Origin: Croceivirga radicis
GTDB taxonomy: Bacteria; Bacteroidota; Bacteroidia; Flavobacteriales; Flavobacteriaceae
Direction: 5' to 3'
DNA length: 64,000 nt
Assembly (NCBI RefSeq): GCF_002072105.2
Contig: NZ_MTBC01000006.1
Span: 176,454-240,453 of the forward strand
Positions within the stretch are counted from its first letter, which is position 1. Every line of letters starts with the position of its first letter. Below the pieces are notes generated by a model that saw only the letters and a program-made list of their open reading frames with translations, ran no database searches and was not told the origin of the DNA. The position numbers and the translations under genes are program-made. Positions 56,042-64,000 of the stretch are shown here, one piece after another.

Positions 56042-56670
56042 TAGTTATAAAAAATGCGAATTAAGGTAATCATTAATAAAACCAGCATTAAAGCACTGAT
56101 GATATAATTGGAGTTTTTAGAGAACGTTTTGGTTTTCATCTCCAACTTATTAAAATAAAATACGTACAGGTAAAGAACTGCAAACGTACCCGCAGATGCA
56201 GCCACCACGAAGATGGCAATGTCCGTAGCTTCAAATTTAATCCACCCAGCTTCTTTCCACATTGCATTAAGACTGCTGTAGTACGGAATGGTCAAAAAAT
56301 TAACGGCAGCCAACAAGATACCCCTATAAAAACTACTTCTTTTTTTTACTTCTGGTTCTGCTATTCTATCTACCTTTTCTCGTTTTGCGGTTACAAAAAA
56401 GTAAATGGCAAAAAAGGCAAAAACAAAAATTGCCGCCTTTAACAGGTAATCTATAACTACAGGATTATTGTAAAGAAATTTAGATATATTAACTGCAACA
56501 TAGGCTTGTACCATTACGGTTAGGGCTACACCTAAACTAAAAACCACACCACTAAGCTTACCTTTTTCTACACTAGCTTTTGCTGCATTCATATTTAAAA
56601 GCCCAGGAGGCACCGTTGCCATAAAAGCAGCAGAGAATGTGGCAAAAAATAAGATAAGCAAATGCTCCAT
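56041..56670 (-). CDS. LysE-family amino-acid exporter
   Basis: A 209-residue inner-membrane protein with about six hydrophobic segments, starting LLILFFATFSAAFMATVPPGLLNMNAAKASVEKG, which carries the PPG.lN.N.a motif of the LysE/RhtB family. The family exports amino acids or similar small molecules; the substrate is not predictable. Both ends overlap neighbours by 1 bp (TAATG), so it is translationally coupled with trmB upstream and the ATL gene downstream. Confidence 0.87.
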   Translation of the reverse strand: MEHLLILFFATFSAAFMATVPPGLLNMNAAKASVEKGKLSGVVFSLGVALTVMVQAYVAVNISKFLYNNPVVIDYLLKAAIFVFAFFAIYFFVTAKREKVDRIAEPEVKKRSSFYRGILLAAVNFLTIPYYSSLNAMWKEAGWIKFEATDIAIFVVAASAGTFAVLYLYVFYFNKLEMKTKTFSKNSNYIISALMLVLLMITLIRIFYN

Positions 56671-57341
56671 TAGTTGGTTGGTCGAAATTGGATATACGTT
56701 ATGGCTTTTCCAACTTCAAGATACTGATTTTCATAGAATGTTTGTATGCTGGTTACTTCTTCTGGCGCCCCTTCATTGGTATACACGTTATGGTTGGCGT
56801 ATATAACGGGATATCCTAAACCATGTAAAAGCCCTAAGGTATAACCATGCATAAATTCACTATCCGTTTTTAAGTGCATTATACCATCTGGCTTTAGAAT
56901 TTTGGCATAGCGTTCTAAAAAAGCCTCATTGGTCATTCTATGTTTGGTACGCTTATACTTTATCTGTGGGTCTGGAAAAGTTATCCATATTTCTGACACC
57001 TCTTGCGCTCCAAAAAGACAATCTACTAATTCTATCTGACTTCGAAGAAAAGCTACATTGGGTAAATTTTCTTCTATAGCAGTTTTTGCGCCGCGCCAAA
57101 ACCGGGCTCCTTTAATGTCTATACCAATAAAATTCTTATTTGGATAGCGTTTCGCCAAGCCTACGGTGTACTCTCCTTTACCACAACCCAATTCTAAAAC
57201 AATAGGATTATCGTTCTTAAAAAAATCTTTCCATTTGCCTTTGTGTTCAAAATTACCAACAACCTCTTCTCTGGTAGGCTGTATGACATTAGCAAAGGTT
57301 TCGTTCTCTTTAAATCGCTTTAATTTATTCTTGCTACCCAA
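56670..57341 (-). CDS. trmB: tRNA (guanine-N7-)-methyltransferase (TTG start)
   Basis: A 223-residue SAM-dependent enzyme that methylates G46 in the variable loop of tRNA. Visible parts are the SAM site VLELGCGKGEYTVGLAKRYP, FIGIDIKGARFWRGAKTA, the catalytic-region motif ITFPDPQIKYKRTKHRMTNEAFL and TDSEFMHGYTLG. The frame starts with TTG (57339-57341), giving MGSKNKLKRFKENETF, the expected N-terminus. A stop lies four codons upstream and no ATG is available. First gene of the trmB-lysE-ATL operon; divergent from the glycosyltransferase gene. Confidence 0.95.
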   Translation of the reverse strand: MGSKNKLKRFKENETFANVIQPTREEVVGNFEHKGKWKDFFKNDNPIVLELGCGKGEYTVGLAKRYPNKNFIGIDIKGARFWRGAKTAIEENLPNVAFLRSQIELVDCLFGAQEVSEIWITFPDPQIKYKRTKHRMTNEAFLERYAKILKPDGIMHLKTDSEFMHGYTLGLLHGLGYPVIYANHNVYTNEGAPEEVTSIQTFYENQYLEVGKAITYIQFRPTN

Positions 57342-57413
57342 AACAAAAAATTAATGTTTTGGCAAAACTAAGGAAATCCGTAACGATGATGGGTTTACTT
57401 TCTTTGTAAAATT

Positions 57414-58526
57414 ATGCAACAAGGAAAACGTATTTTGGTTGCCCCTTTAAATTGGGGGCTTGGGCATGCCACTAGATGCATACCTATTATCCATGCCCTG
57501 CAAGCGGCAGGCCATACTCCATTTATTGCATCAGATGGTGTTGCGCTAAAATTGTTGCAGAAAGAGTTTCCGCAAATACCTTCTTTTGAGTTGTCTTCCT
57601 ATAAAATAACCTACGCGGAAAAAGGAAAAAATTTTAAGTTGAAGATGGTATGGGATTCGCCCAAGGTACTAAAGGCAATGCGCAAAGAAAAGAAGGAAAT
57701 CAAGACCTTGGTAAAACAATTGAATCTGGACGGCATTATTTCGGATAACCGATTAGGGGTATATTCAAAGAAAGTTCCATGCGTTTTTATTACCCACCAA
57801 TTAAACGTGTTATCTGGAAACACCACCTGGTTTAGTTCAAAAATTCACCAAAGTATAATAAAAAAGTTTGCCGCTTGCTGGGTGCCAGATGTGGCAGAGA
57901 AACCCAATTTAACCGGAAAGTTAGGACACCTTAAAAACAGCAAACTTAACATACACTATCTTGGCCCTTTAAGCCGATTTAAAAAGAGAGAAGTTGCTAA
58001 AAAATATGATTTAATGGTTTTGCTCTCTGGTCCCGAGCCCCAACGCACCTTTCTAGAAGAAAAACTTTTAAAAGAACTAAAAGGCTTTTCTGGTAGGGCA
58101 CTCTTTGTAAAAGGCAAAATTCAGCAAAAACAAAAGCGAAAGGATATAACCTATAAAAATGCCACAATTGAAGTTGTTAATTTTATGCAATCCAAAGAGT
58201 TGGAGACGGCCTTGTTGCAAAGCGAATTGATTTTATCCCGATCCGGTTATACTACCGTAATGGATTTAGCCAAACTAGAAAAGAAAGCATTTTTTATACC
58301 AACACCCGGACAATATGAGCAAGTATATTTAGCCAAGCGATTGGAAAAAAATGGATTGGTTCCTTTTTGCAAACAAGAAGATTTTAGTCTTAAAGAATTG
58401 GAACGCGTTGCCAACTTTAGTGGGCTTACCAATTTTGAAAAACCTATAGATTATTCGGTCTTGTTGGGTGCTTTTTCTAATGTAAAAGAAAACTCAGAAC
58501 CTACGTCTACCTCACTCTCCACATAA
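57414..58526 (+). CDS. MurG/GT28-like glycosyltransferase
   Basis: A 370-residue GT-B fold protein. The N-terminal RILVAPLNWGLGHATRCIPI resembles the Gly-rich loop of GT28 enzymes. The C-terminal nucleotide-sugar site has LILSRSGYTTVMDLAKLEKKAFFIPTPGQYEQVYLAKRLEKNG, close to the GxxT.E...G.p.i..P....Q..NA pattern of MurG. It probably adds a hexosamine or hexose to a lipid or envelope acceptor at the inner membrane; the acceptor is unknown. The last 76 bp overlap the 3-prime end of the convergent histidine kinase gene. Confidence 0.85.
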   Translation: MQQGKRILVAPLNWGLGHATRCIPIIHALQAAGHTPFIASDGVALKLLQKEFPQIPSFELSSYKITYAEKGKNFKLKMVWDSPKVLKAMRKEKKEIKTLVKQLNLDGIISDNRLGVYSKKVPCVFITHQLNVLSGNTTWFSSKIHQSIIKKFAACWVPDVAEKPNLTGKLGHLKNSKLNIHYLGPLSRFKKREVAKKYDLMVLLSGPEPQRTFLEEKLLKELKGFSGRALFVKGKIQQKQKRKDITYKNATIEVVNFMQSKELETALLQSELILSRSGYTTVMDLAKLEKKAFFIPTPGQYEQVYLAKRLEKNGLVPFCKQEDFSLKELERVANFSGLTNFEKPIDYSVLLGAFSNVKENSEPTSTSLST

Positions 58527-59506
58527 ATTTTCTCGCCATGTGCCTCTATAATGTGCTTTACTATGGAAAGCCCTAAACCAGACCCTCCTTCTTTACGGCT
58601 ACCACTTTGGTCTACACGGTAAAAACGCTCAAACAAACGTGGAATATGCTGTTTAGGAATACCTTCTCCGTTATCCGTGATACGTATAATAACCTTATTC
58701 TTAATTAGATTTTCTACACTTACCTCTGTTGTACCATTTTCATGACCGTATTTAATAGAATTTACTAATAAGTTGGTTATTACCTGCTGTATCTTCTCAT
58801 CGTCTCCCATTACAAATATGGGCGCCTTGTACTCCATATCAAAGGTTAAAGAGATATGTTTTTTGGCAGCCTTCATTTCTAAAAGCTCAAAAACATTCTT
58901 AATGAGTTCTATTATATCAAACCTTCGTTTTTCCAAGTTTAGATCGCCTACTTCCAACTTAGTGATCATATCTAGGTCTTTAACAATATAAATAAGACGA
59001 TCTACTCCTTTACTTGCACGTTTTAGGTATTTTTCCATGATTTTTTTGTCTTTCATGGCACCATCCAATAGGGTTAGGATATACCCTTGGACTGTAAATA
59101 AAGGTGTTTTTAATTCGTGAGAAACATTACCCAAAAAATCCTTTCTATATTCTTCCCTAATTTTAAGCGTATCTATCTCTACCTTTTTATCCTTGGCAAA
59201 TTTTTCTATTTCTTCGGTCAGCGTTCGCATATCCGTAGTTATGGGTTTGCTAGAAAAATTGGTTGATTCTAACAGCGAGACATCGTCATATATTTTTTTA
59301 ACCCTACGATAAATAAAACGTTCTACTCGAGATTGCACAACCAAAAAAGATCCCAAAAAGGAAATGGGCCAGAATACCAAGAGCAACAACCAATTAAATT
59401 GACCAAAAGCCCATAGCAATGTAGCCAATACAAGGGTTATTACTATAGAAATATAAAAAGAAGAACGTACAGCAAAGCGGTACGATTTTTTTAGTTTTAT
59501 TGCCAT
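58451..59506 (-). CDS. phoR: PhoR-like sensor histidine kinase
   Basis: A 351-residue membrane kinase. Two hydrophobic segments (about residues 15-34 and 38-58) are separated by only a few residues, so there is almost no periplasmic sensor. The HisKA motif is NVSHELKTPL with His130, followed by HATPase boxes NLLVNSIKYG, DNGEGIPKQHIPRLFERFYRVD and GSGLGLSIVKHI. This short-loop layout is typical of PhoR, which reads phosphate status through its transporter partners. It is preceded by, and overlaps by 1 bp, a PhoB-like regulator gene. Assignment to phosphate is likely but rests on layout and neighbour. Confidence 0.85.
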   Translation of the reverse strand: MAIKLKKSYRFAVRSSFYISIVITLVLATLLWAFGQFNWLLLLVFWPISFLGSFLVVQSRVERFIYRRVKKIYDDVSLLESTNFSSKPITTDMRTLTEEIEKFAKDKKVEIDTLKIREEYRKDFLGNVSHELKTPLFTVQGYILTLLDGAMKDKKIMEKYLKRASKGVDRLIYIVKDLDMITKLEVGDLNLEKRRFDIIELIKNVFELLEMKAAKKHISLTFDMEYKAPIFVMGDDEKIQQVITNLLVNSIKYGHENGTTEVSVENLIKNKVIIRITDNGEGIPKQHIPRLFERFYRVDQSGSRKEGGSGLGLSIVKHIIEAHGEKIYVESEVDVGSEFSFTLEKAPNKTE

Positions 59507-60192
59507 TAAAGCACAAACTTATAACCTACACCTTTAACGGTCTTAAAATGGTGGTCTCCAATTTTCTCGCGCAGTTTTCTAATATGCACATCTATGGTAC
59601 GGCCACCAACAACAACTTCATTACCCCAAACTTTATCCAAAATAACTTCTCTTTTGAATACTTTACTTGGTTTAGACGTTAACAAGGACAATAACTCAAA
59701 TTCTTTTCTTGGTAAGATTATTTCTTCTCCCTTACTCACAATTTTATACTCTTCCCTATTGATAACAATATCTCCTACTTTTACAATGTCTTCAACTTCT
59801 TGGGCATCGTCTTTGAGCCTTCTTAATAGGGCCTTTACCTTACTTACCAGAACTTTTGGCTTAATTGGTTTGGTAATGTAATCATCCGCACCGGCGTCAA
59901 AACCTGCTACTTGCGAGTAGTCTTCACCTCTTGCGGTTAAAAATGTAATTATGGTATTTTCTAGTCCAGGGGTGTTACGCATAACCTCGCAGGCCTCAAT
60001 ACCGTCCATTTCTGGCATCATCACATCTAAAATAATAAGGTGAGGTTGTTTCTTTTTGGCTTTTGCCACGGCATCTACACCGTTTTTTGCAGTGATTACG
60101 TCATAACCCTCAGCAGAAAGGTTATAACCTACAATTTCAAGAATATCCGGCTCATCGTCCGCTAAAAGTATTCTAATATCCTTTGTTTTCAT
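59506..60192 (-). CDS. phoB: PhoB-like response regulator (OmpR family)
   Basis: A 228-residue regulator from the ATG at 60190-60192. The receiver domain has acidic pocket Asp12-Asp13, phosphoacceptor Asp56 (LIILDVMMPEMDG) and Lys108 (DDYITKPIKPK). A winged-helix DNA-binding domain follows (FELLSLLTSKPSKVFKREVIL, GGRTIDVHIRKLREKIGDHHFKTVKGVGYKF). Its stop codon overlaps the kinase start by 1 bp. The DNA-binding domain is close to PhoB, and a candidate 11-bp repeat box lies in the divergent promoter region. Confidence 0.87.
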   Translation of the reverse strand: MKTKDIRILLADDEPDILEIVGYNLSAEGYDVITAKNGVDAVAKAKKKQPHLIILDVMMPEMDGIEACEVMRNTPGLENTIITFLTARGEDYSQVAGFDAGADDYITKPIKPKVLVSKVKALLRRLKDDAQEVEDIVKVGDIVINREEYKIVSKGEEIILPRKEFELLSLLTSKPSKVFKREVILDKVWGNEVVVGGRTIDVHIRKLREKIGDHHFKTVKGVGYKFVL

Positions 60193-60380
60193 CAAAATGT
60201 CAAATTATGGTCGGTATTAAATAGAATCAATTTTACTATTGGTTTTCAATCTCTTAAGTTACAAAACTCTTCTGAGACTTAATTGCCAAAGTGCCAAAAG
60301 TAAAGATAATAGCACAACCAAAGATGCTCTTAACATTGATTTAATCTCATAACATTATCGTAAACCTATTGAAATAAAGT

Positions 60381-60402
60381 GTTAACATGAGGGTAACATG
60401 AC
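60381..60402 (+). promoter_or_regulatory. Candidate PHO box: two 11-bp direct repeats
   Basis: gttaacatgag (60381-60391) is followed at once by ggtaacatgac (60392-60402); both share TAACATGA in the same phase. PhoB dimers bind direct repeats with an 11-bp period. The site lies 48 bp before the TonB-dependent receptor gene and 190 bp from the phoB start. A weaker TTAACATT/TTAATCTC pair with 11-bp spacing lies at 60330-60348. Binding is inferred. Confidence 0.6.
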
Positions 60403-60449
60403 TTTTACAGCCTCTGGCGTTCTTTGCCGCAAATATACTTACCTATATA

Positions 60450-63380
60450 ATGAAAAATTTATTGATGATTATGGCCATGATGGTTACCGTACTATCTATG
60501 GCGCAAGAGCAGACAGGAAGCATTGTTGGTAAATTGACCGACAAGGAATTGAATGATGAGCCTCTTGCATTTGCAAACGTTCTTATTAAAGGAACTACTA
60601 CGGGTACCACGTCTGATTTTGACGGTCTTTATGAAATAGCAGGGCTTGAGCCGGGAACTTACGTGGTTGAGTTCAGCTATTTGGGGTACGAAACTGTAGA
60701 AATCCCTAATGTAGTGGTAGAAGCTGGCAAAGTTACAACGGTTAACGTTCCTATGAGTGCCGGTGGAGGTTTTGAACTAAGTGAAGTGGTTGTGACCACC
60801 GTTTCTAGAAAAGATTCTGAAGTTGCTTTGTTGTTGGATCAAAAGAATGCAGTAACAGTAGTAGAAAGTATTGGAGCTAAAGAGCTTGGTGATTTAGGTA
60901 TTTCCGACGCTAAAACAGCTACAACTAAAATATCTGGTGTTACAGAGAGTGAGGCTTCTGGCGATATTTTTGTAAGAGGACTGGGAGACAGATATTTATC
61001 TACTACGCTAAATGGTTTACCAATCCCATCAGACAATGTAGACAAAAAAAACATCAACCTAGGATTATTCCCAACCAGAGTAATACAGAATGTTAGTATA
61101 AGCAAAACATATGCAGCTAGAACTTCTGCAGACCAAGCTTCTGGAAACATTAATATTACATCTAGAGAATTAGTAGGTGCTTCTGAATTTAGCGTAGGAG
61201 TTTCAGGCGGTGTCAATACATCTGTATACCAAGATGGGGCCAAGGACAATTTTCAGATTTCTCCAAATTTAGACAAGAAGACCACATTTGGTTTTTACGA
61301 TTCCAACCGAACCCTAGTACAGAATTTGACTGAACAGTCTTGGGACCCTAGCATAAAAGACAACCCTTTAAACTATGGTGTGAACTTGAGTTTCGGGAAA
61401 AAACTTTTTGATAATAAACTTTCTTTTGTCCTTTCTGGATCGCATGATGAAAATTTTAGATACAATGAAGGTGTTTACCAGATTTTAGAGTATGGATTTG
61501 TTCAGGTAGGAGCATCCGATTATACCACTTTTATTTCTGAAATTACCAACACCGCCCTAATGGATCTAACTTGGTATATTAACGATAAAAATAAACTTAA
61601 ATCTACAACTACTTTCTTAAATACCTTGAAAGACGAAGTTGTTGAATTTGGTAGAAATGGTGAAGCACAAGTTAGTGATGATACAGACGCATTTGGAAGC
61701 TTTGGAATTCCACTAGAATTTGTTCGTGACCAAAATACAAAACAGACCCGATTATTGGTTACCCAATTAATTGGTGAGCATAAGCTTTCTGAAAAGAACC
61801 AGTTAAACTGGGCTGGTGGCTATAACTTATTGAATGCAGATGAGCCTAATAGGATAAGAAATCAAGTTTTCTTTGACGCCGTACCTAGCACATCTGTTGC
61901 AATTAACTCACAAGGTGGTTTTAACCAACGTAAGGCAGCACAACTAATTGAGGATATTGAATACAATGGATACATCAATGATGTATTCAAAGTTATTGAT
62001 GAAGAAGAATCTAATAAAAAATTTGATATCGAAGTTGGATTGTTCTATAGAAACAAAGAACGTGACTTTAGTTCTGAATTTGTTGGGGTAACAGAATCTA
62101 ACAATGTAGATAGATTTAGTACCAGAACAGATAATCTAGATAACATTAATGGATTGATAAATGGACCTAACTTTGGCAATGGTTCATTACAAGTAAATTT
62201 GCTCAGCCAAAACTCTAGCGGATTAAGACAAGATGTATATACTGGCGAATACACTTCTCAAGCTGCTTATGCAGATTTTAATGTACAACTAAATAAGTTA
62301 GGGGTTAATGCTGGAATTCGCGCTCAGAAAGATGAAATCTTAGTTAATTATGATGTTGGTGGTAGTGGTACGAGAGTAGTAGGTGAAACCGTACAGGAGT
62401 ATAATAATTTCTACCCTAGCTTAAATTTAAAATACACCCTGAACGAAAAACATGCTTTACGTTTTGCTGCCAGTAGAACTATAACACTTCCAGAATTTAA
62501 GGAAATAGCTCCATTTAGATATGTAGCACCTTCCGGACAAGAGGTTACAGGTAACGCTGATGACTTAACTGCTTCGTACACGAATAACTTTGATTTAAAA
62601 TGGGAATTTTTTCCTACCAATGACCAATTGATCTCACTGGCTTTATTCTATAAAGACATTCAAGATCCAATTAACAGAACAGCCCAAAGGGGTGGAGAAA
62701 GTATATGGACTTTTGAAAATACTGGAGATAAAGCAGAAGTATATGGTATAGAATTAGAAAGTAAAATTAATTTACTTAAACCTAATTACAACGAAGCCAA
62801 TGACGAATATGCGGGAGTAGATTTAAATTTAGTTGTAAATGCAACATTGATGCACCATGAACAGGATTTAAAATTCGTACCAACTGCAGATGGTAATAGT
62901 GCAACTGAATTCTATAGATTCGGGACAAACAAAACAACTGGTCTTGAAGGTGCTTCGGACTTTATTTTTAATACCAATTTAAATCTGAAAACTTCTGGAA
63001 AGAATCCATTTGGCGCTTCCCTAAACGCGAACTATGCTTCAGATAAAATTTATGTTTTAGGTAATCCAGAAGGCTTTGCAATCTACGATTACTCTTACAA
63101 TGATAATATTGTTGAAAATGGCTTTGTAGTTCTAAATGCCAGAGTAAGTCAAGAAATAGGAAAAAACTGGCAAGTATCATTAAATGGGCAAAACCTTTTA
63201 AATCCAGAAATTAAAAGAACACAAGGTGTATTAGATAATCGTAACGAGATTAGAAGTTTCTCTGCAGACATAAATGAGCGTTTAGGCCCTGATGCCCCAG
63301 AAAGAATTATTAGAACTGAAACAGTACGATCATATAAGCTAGGATCAACAATTAGCCTAGGACTAACCTATTCTTTTTAA
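60450..63380 (+). CDS. TonB-dependent receptor, probable phosphate-regulated
   Basis: A 976-residue outer-membrane receptor. A signal peptide (residues 1-19) precedes a carboxypeptidase-regulatory-like domain (GSIVGKLTDKELNDEPLAFANVLIKGTTTGT), a TonB-box-like stretch (LSEVVVTTV) and the plug (VTESEASGDIFVRGLGDRYLSTTLNGLPIPSDNVD). The barrel ends LGLTYSF. No SusD follows; instead a Cys-repeat lipoprotein gene begins 43 bp downstream. It is divergent from phoB and has the candidate PHO box, so I infer uptake of a phosphorus-containing compound or phosphate under limitation. The substrate itself is unknown. Confidence 0.9.
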   Translation: MKNLLMIMAMMVTVLSMAQEQTGSIVGKLTDKELNDEPLAFANVLIKGTTTGTTSDFDGLYEIAGLEPGTYVVEFSYLGYETVEIPNVVVEAGKVTTVNVPMSAGGGFELSEVVVTTVSRKDSEVALLLDQKNAVTVVESIGAKELGDLGISDAKTATTKISGVTESEASGDIFVRGLGDRYLSTTLNGLPIPSDNVDKKNINLGLFPTRVIQNVSISKTYAARTSADQASGNINITSRELVGASEFSVGVSGGVNTSVYQDGAKDNFQISPNLDKKTTFGFYDSNRTLVQNLTEQSWDPSIKDNPLNYGVNLSFGKKLFDNKLSFVLSGSHDENFRYNEGVYQILEYGFVQVGASDYTTFISEITNTALMDLTWYINDKNKLKSTTTFLNTLKDEVVEFGRNGEAQVSDDTDAFGSFGIPLEFVRDQNTKQTRLLVTQLIGEHKLSEKNQLNWAGGYNLLNADEPNRIRNQVFFDAVPSTSVAINSQGGFNQRKAAQLIEDIEYNGYINDVFKVIDEEESNKKFDIEVGLFYRNKERDFSSEFVGVTESNNVDRFSTRTDNLDNINGLINGPNFGNGSLQVNLLSQNSSGLRQDVYTGEYTSQAAYADFNVQLNKLGVNAGIRAQKDEILVNYDVGGSGTRVVGETVQEYNNFYPSLNLKYTLNEKHALRFAASRTITLPEFKEIAPFRYVAPSGQEVTGNADDLTASYTNNFDLKWEFFPTNDQLISLALFYKDIQDPINRTAQRGGESIWTFENTGDKAEVYGIELESKINLLKPNYNEANDEYAGVDLNLVVNATLMHHEQDLKFVPTADGNSATEFYRFGTNKTTGLEGASDFIFNTNLNLKTSGKNPFGASLNANYASDKIYVLGNPEGFAIYDYSYNDNIVENGFVVLNARVSQEIGKNWQVSLNGQNLLNPEIKRTQGVLDNRNEIRSFSADINERLGPDAPERIIRTETVRSYKLGSTISLGLTYSF

Positions 63381-63423
63381 TAACTAAATAACACTTATAA
63401 ATTAAATTTTTTAAACCCTAATT

Positions 63424-64000
63424 ATGAAAACGAAAATCTTTAAATTTTTTATGGTTTTTGCAGCCACATCTACGCTTGTTCTTACAAGCTGTAAAGATGA
63501 TGATGGAGCAGGTCCAACTTGTTCAGACGGCATCCAGAATGGCACGGAGACAGGTATCGACTGTGGGGGAACCTGTGGTAATGTTTGCGAAGCAGAACCC
63601 ACCTGTACAGATGGTATCATGAACGGAGATGAAACCGGTGTAGATTGTGGTGGTTCTTGTGACCCATGTTCAGAATCTGTAAACTTAACTTCAGAAAGTC
63701 CAATTACAGAAGACATGACATTAGACCCAAACAATACCTATACTTTGGATGGCCAAGTTAGTATTGAAAGTGGTGCAACTTTAACTATTCCCGCTGGTAC
63801 AATTATTACAGCTGCAGCTGCAACCGGTGACGAAACGGAAACTTACATTGTTGTACAAAAAGGTGGTAAAATAGATATTCAAGGTACCTCTTCAGAGCCT
63901 GTTATCATGACATCTAACAACGAAACTCCTGGAGACTGGGGTGGTTTGGTAATTGCCGGTGATGCTACAACTACTAAAGGTGTAGATGCTACTGCGGAAG
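63424..64000 (+). CDS. Cys-repeat surface lipoprotein (partial, C-terminus beyond right edge)
   Basis: The first 192 residues of an open frame beginning with ATG at 63424. The lipobox is VLTSC (Cys23) followed by KDDDG, which fits the surface-export signal (Lys then acidic residues). Two tandem cysteine repeats follow, CSDGIQNGTETGIDCGG and CTDGIMNGDETGVDCGG, each closed by further Cys residues. After these, blocks such as VSIESGATLTIPAGTIITAAA, KIDIQGTSSEPVIMTSN and DWGGLVIAGDA suggest a right-handed beta-helix. It is probably co-transcribed with the TonB-dependent receptor as its surface partner. Ligand unknown. Confidence 0.85.
   Translation, partial: MKTKIFKFFMVFAATSTLVLTSCKDDDGAGPTCSDGIQNGTETGIDCGGTCGNVCEAEPTCTDGIMNGDETGVDCGGSCDPCSESVNLTSESPITEDMTLDPNNTYTLDGQVSIESGATLTIPAGTIITAAAATGDETETYIVVQKGGKIDIQGTSSEPVIMTSNNETPGDWGGLVIAGDATTTKGVDATAE

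Noticed and set aside
1..64000. tRNA or rRNA genes, insertion sequences, prophage or integrase genes.
   Set aside because: Nearly all intergenic stretches are short and AT-rich; I saw no cloverleaf, transposase motif, terminal inverted repeats or phage gene.

Overview
The window looks like chromosome from a marine Bacteroidota, most likely family Flavobacteriaceae. The evidence is low G+C, absence of Shine-Dalgarno-type leaders, three SusC/TonB-type receptors with N-terminal carboxypeptidase-regulatory-like domains, two SusD lipoproteins ending in LTQNPGY, many lipoproteins with short signal peptides, and a flavobacterial style of housekeeping genes. I recognise no tRNA, rRNA, CRISPR array, transposase or phage gene. 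The genus is not determined.

Region 1 (1-32.8 kb) is an accessory nutrient-capture region. A GH65 disaccharide phosphorylase (cut by the left edge) and a LacI-type regulator lie on the minus strand. They face two tandem, related modules on the plus strand. Module A is SusC, SusD, a perfect hairpin terminator, then one giant FG-GAP/ASPIC-UnbV lipoprotein. Module B is SusC, SusD, another perfect hairpin terminator, then giant lipoprotein, small orphan lipoprotein, giant lipoprotein, giant lipoprotein, the last four overlapping or nearly so. Both SusC genes carry the same LacI-type palindrome and the same leader, so one regulator probably controls both. Between the modules, on the opposite strand, lies a lipoprotein joining a c-type cytochrome motif to FG-GAP repeats. 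A bidirectional terminator closes module B. Next come a sodium/solute symporter, a lipoprotein with the full vanadium haloperoxidase/PAP2 active-site signature, and a secreted propeller-like protein.

Region 2 (32.8-41.9 kb) holds a 1233-residue metallophosphatase / kinase-like / outer-membrane-barrel fusion, an HD-domain protein fused to a PycTM-like (Pycsar effector) membrane domain, a large GAF protein convergent with it, a second metallophosphoesterase and a small secreted protein.

Region 3 (41.9-47.1 kb) is a compact catabolic unit: LacI regulator, tandem operator half-sites, GH63-type mannosylglycerate/glucosylglycerate hydrolase, sodium symporter and glycerate kinase. Together these predict import of an alpha-glycosyl-glycerate such as digeneaside (red-algal mannosylglycerate) or glucosylglycerate, its hydrolysis, and phosphorylation of the released glycerate.

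Region 4 (47.1-64 kb) is mostly core genes: an Ntn-type acylase, a TPM-domain protein, an ABC exporter, a ferredoxin and ferredoxin-NADP reductase near a NifU-like/Mrp Fe-S pair, a Cys-less alkyltransferase-like protein in a trmB-lysE operon, a glycosyltransferase and a PhoBR-like two-component pair. Divergent from phoB is a TonB-dependent receptor with an 11-bp direct repeat upstream that resembles a PHO box. A Cys-repeat lipoprotein follows and runs off the right edge.
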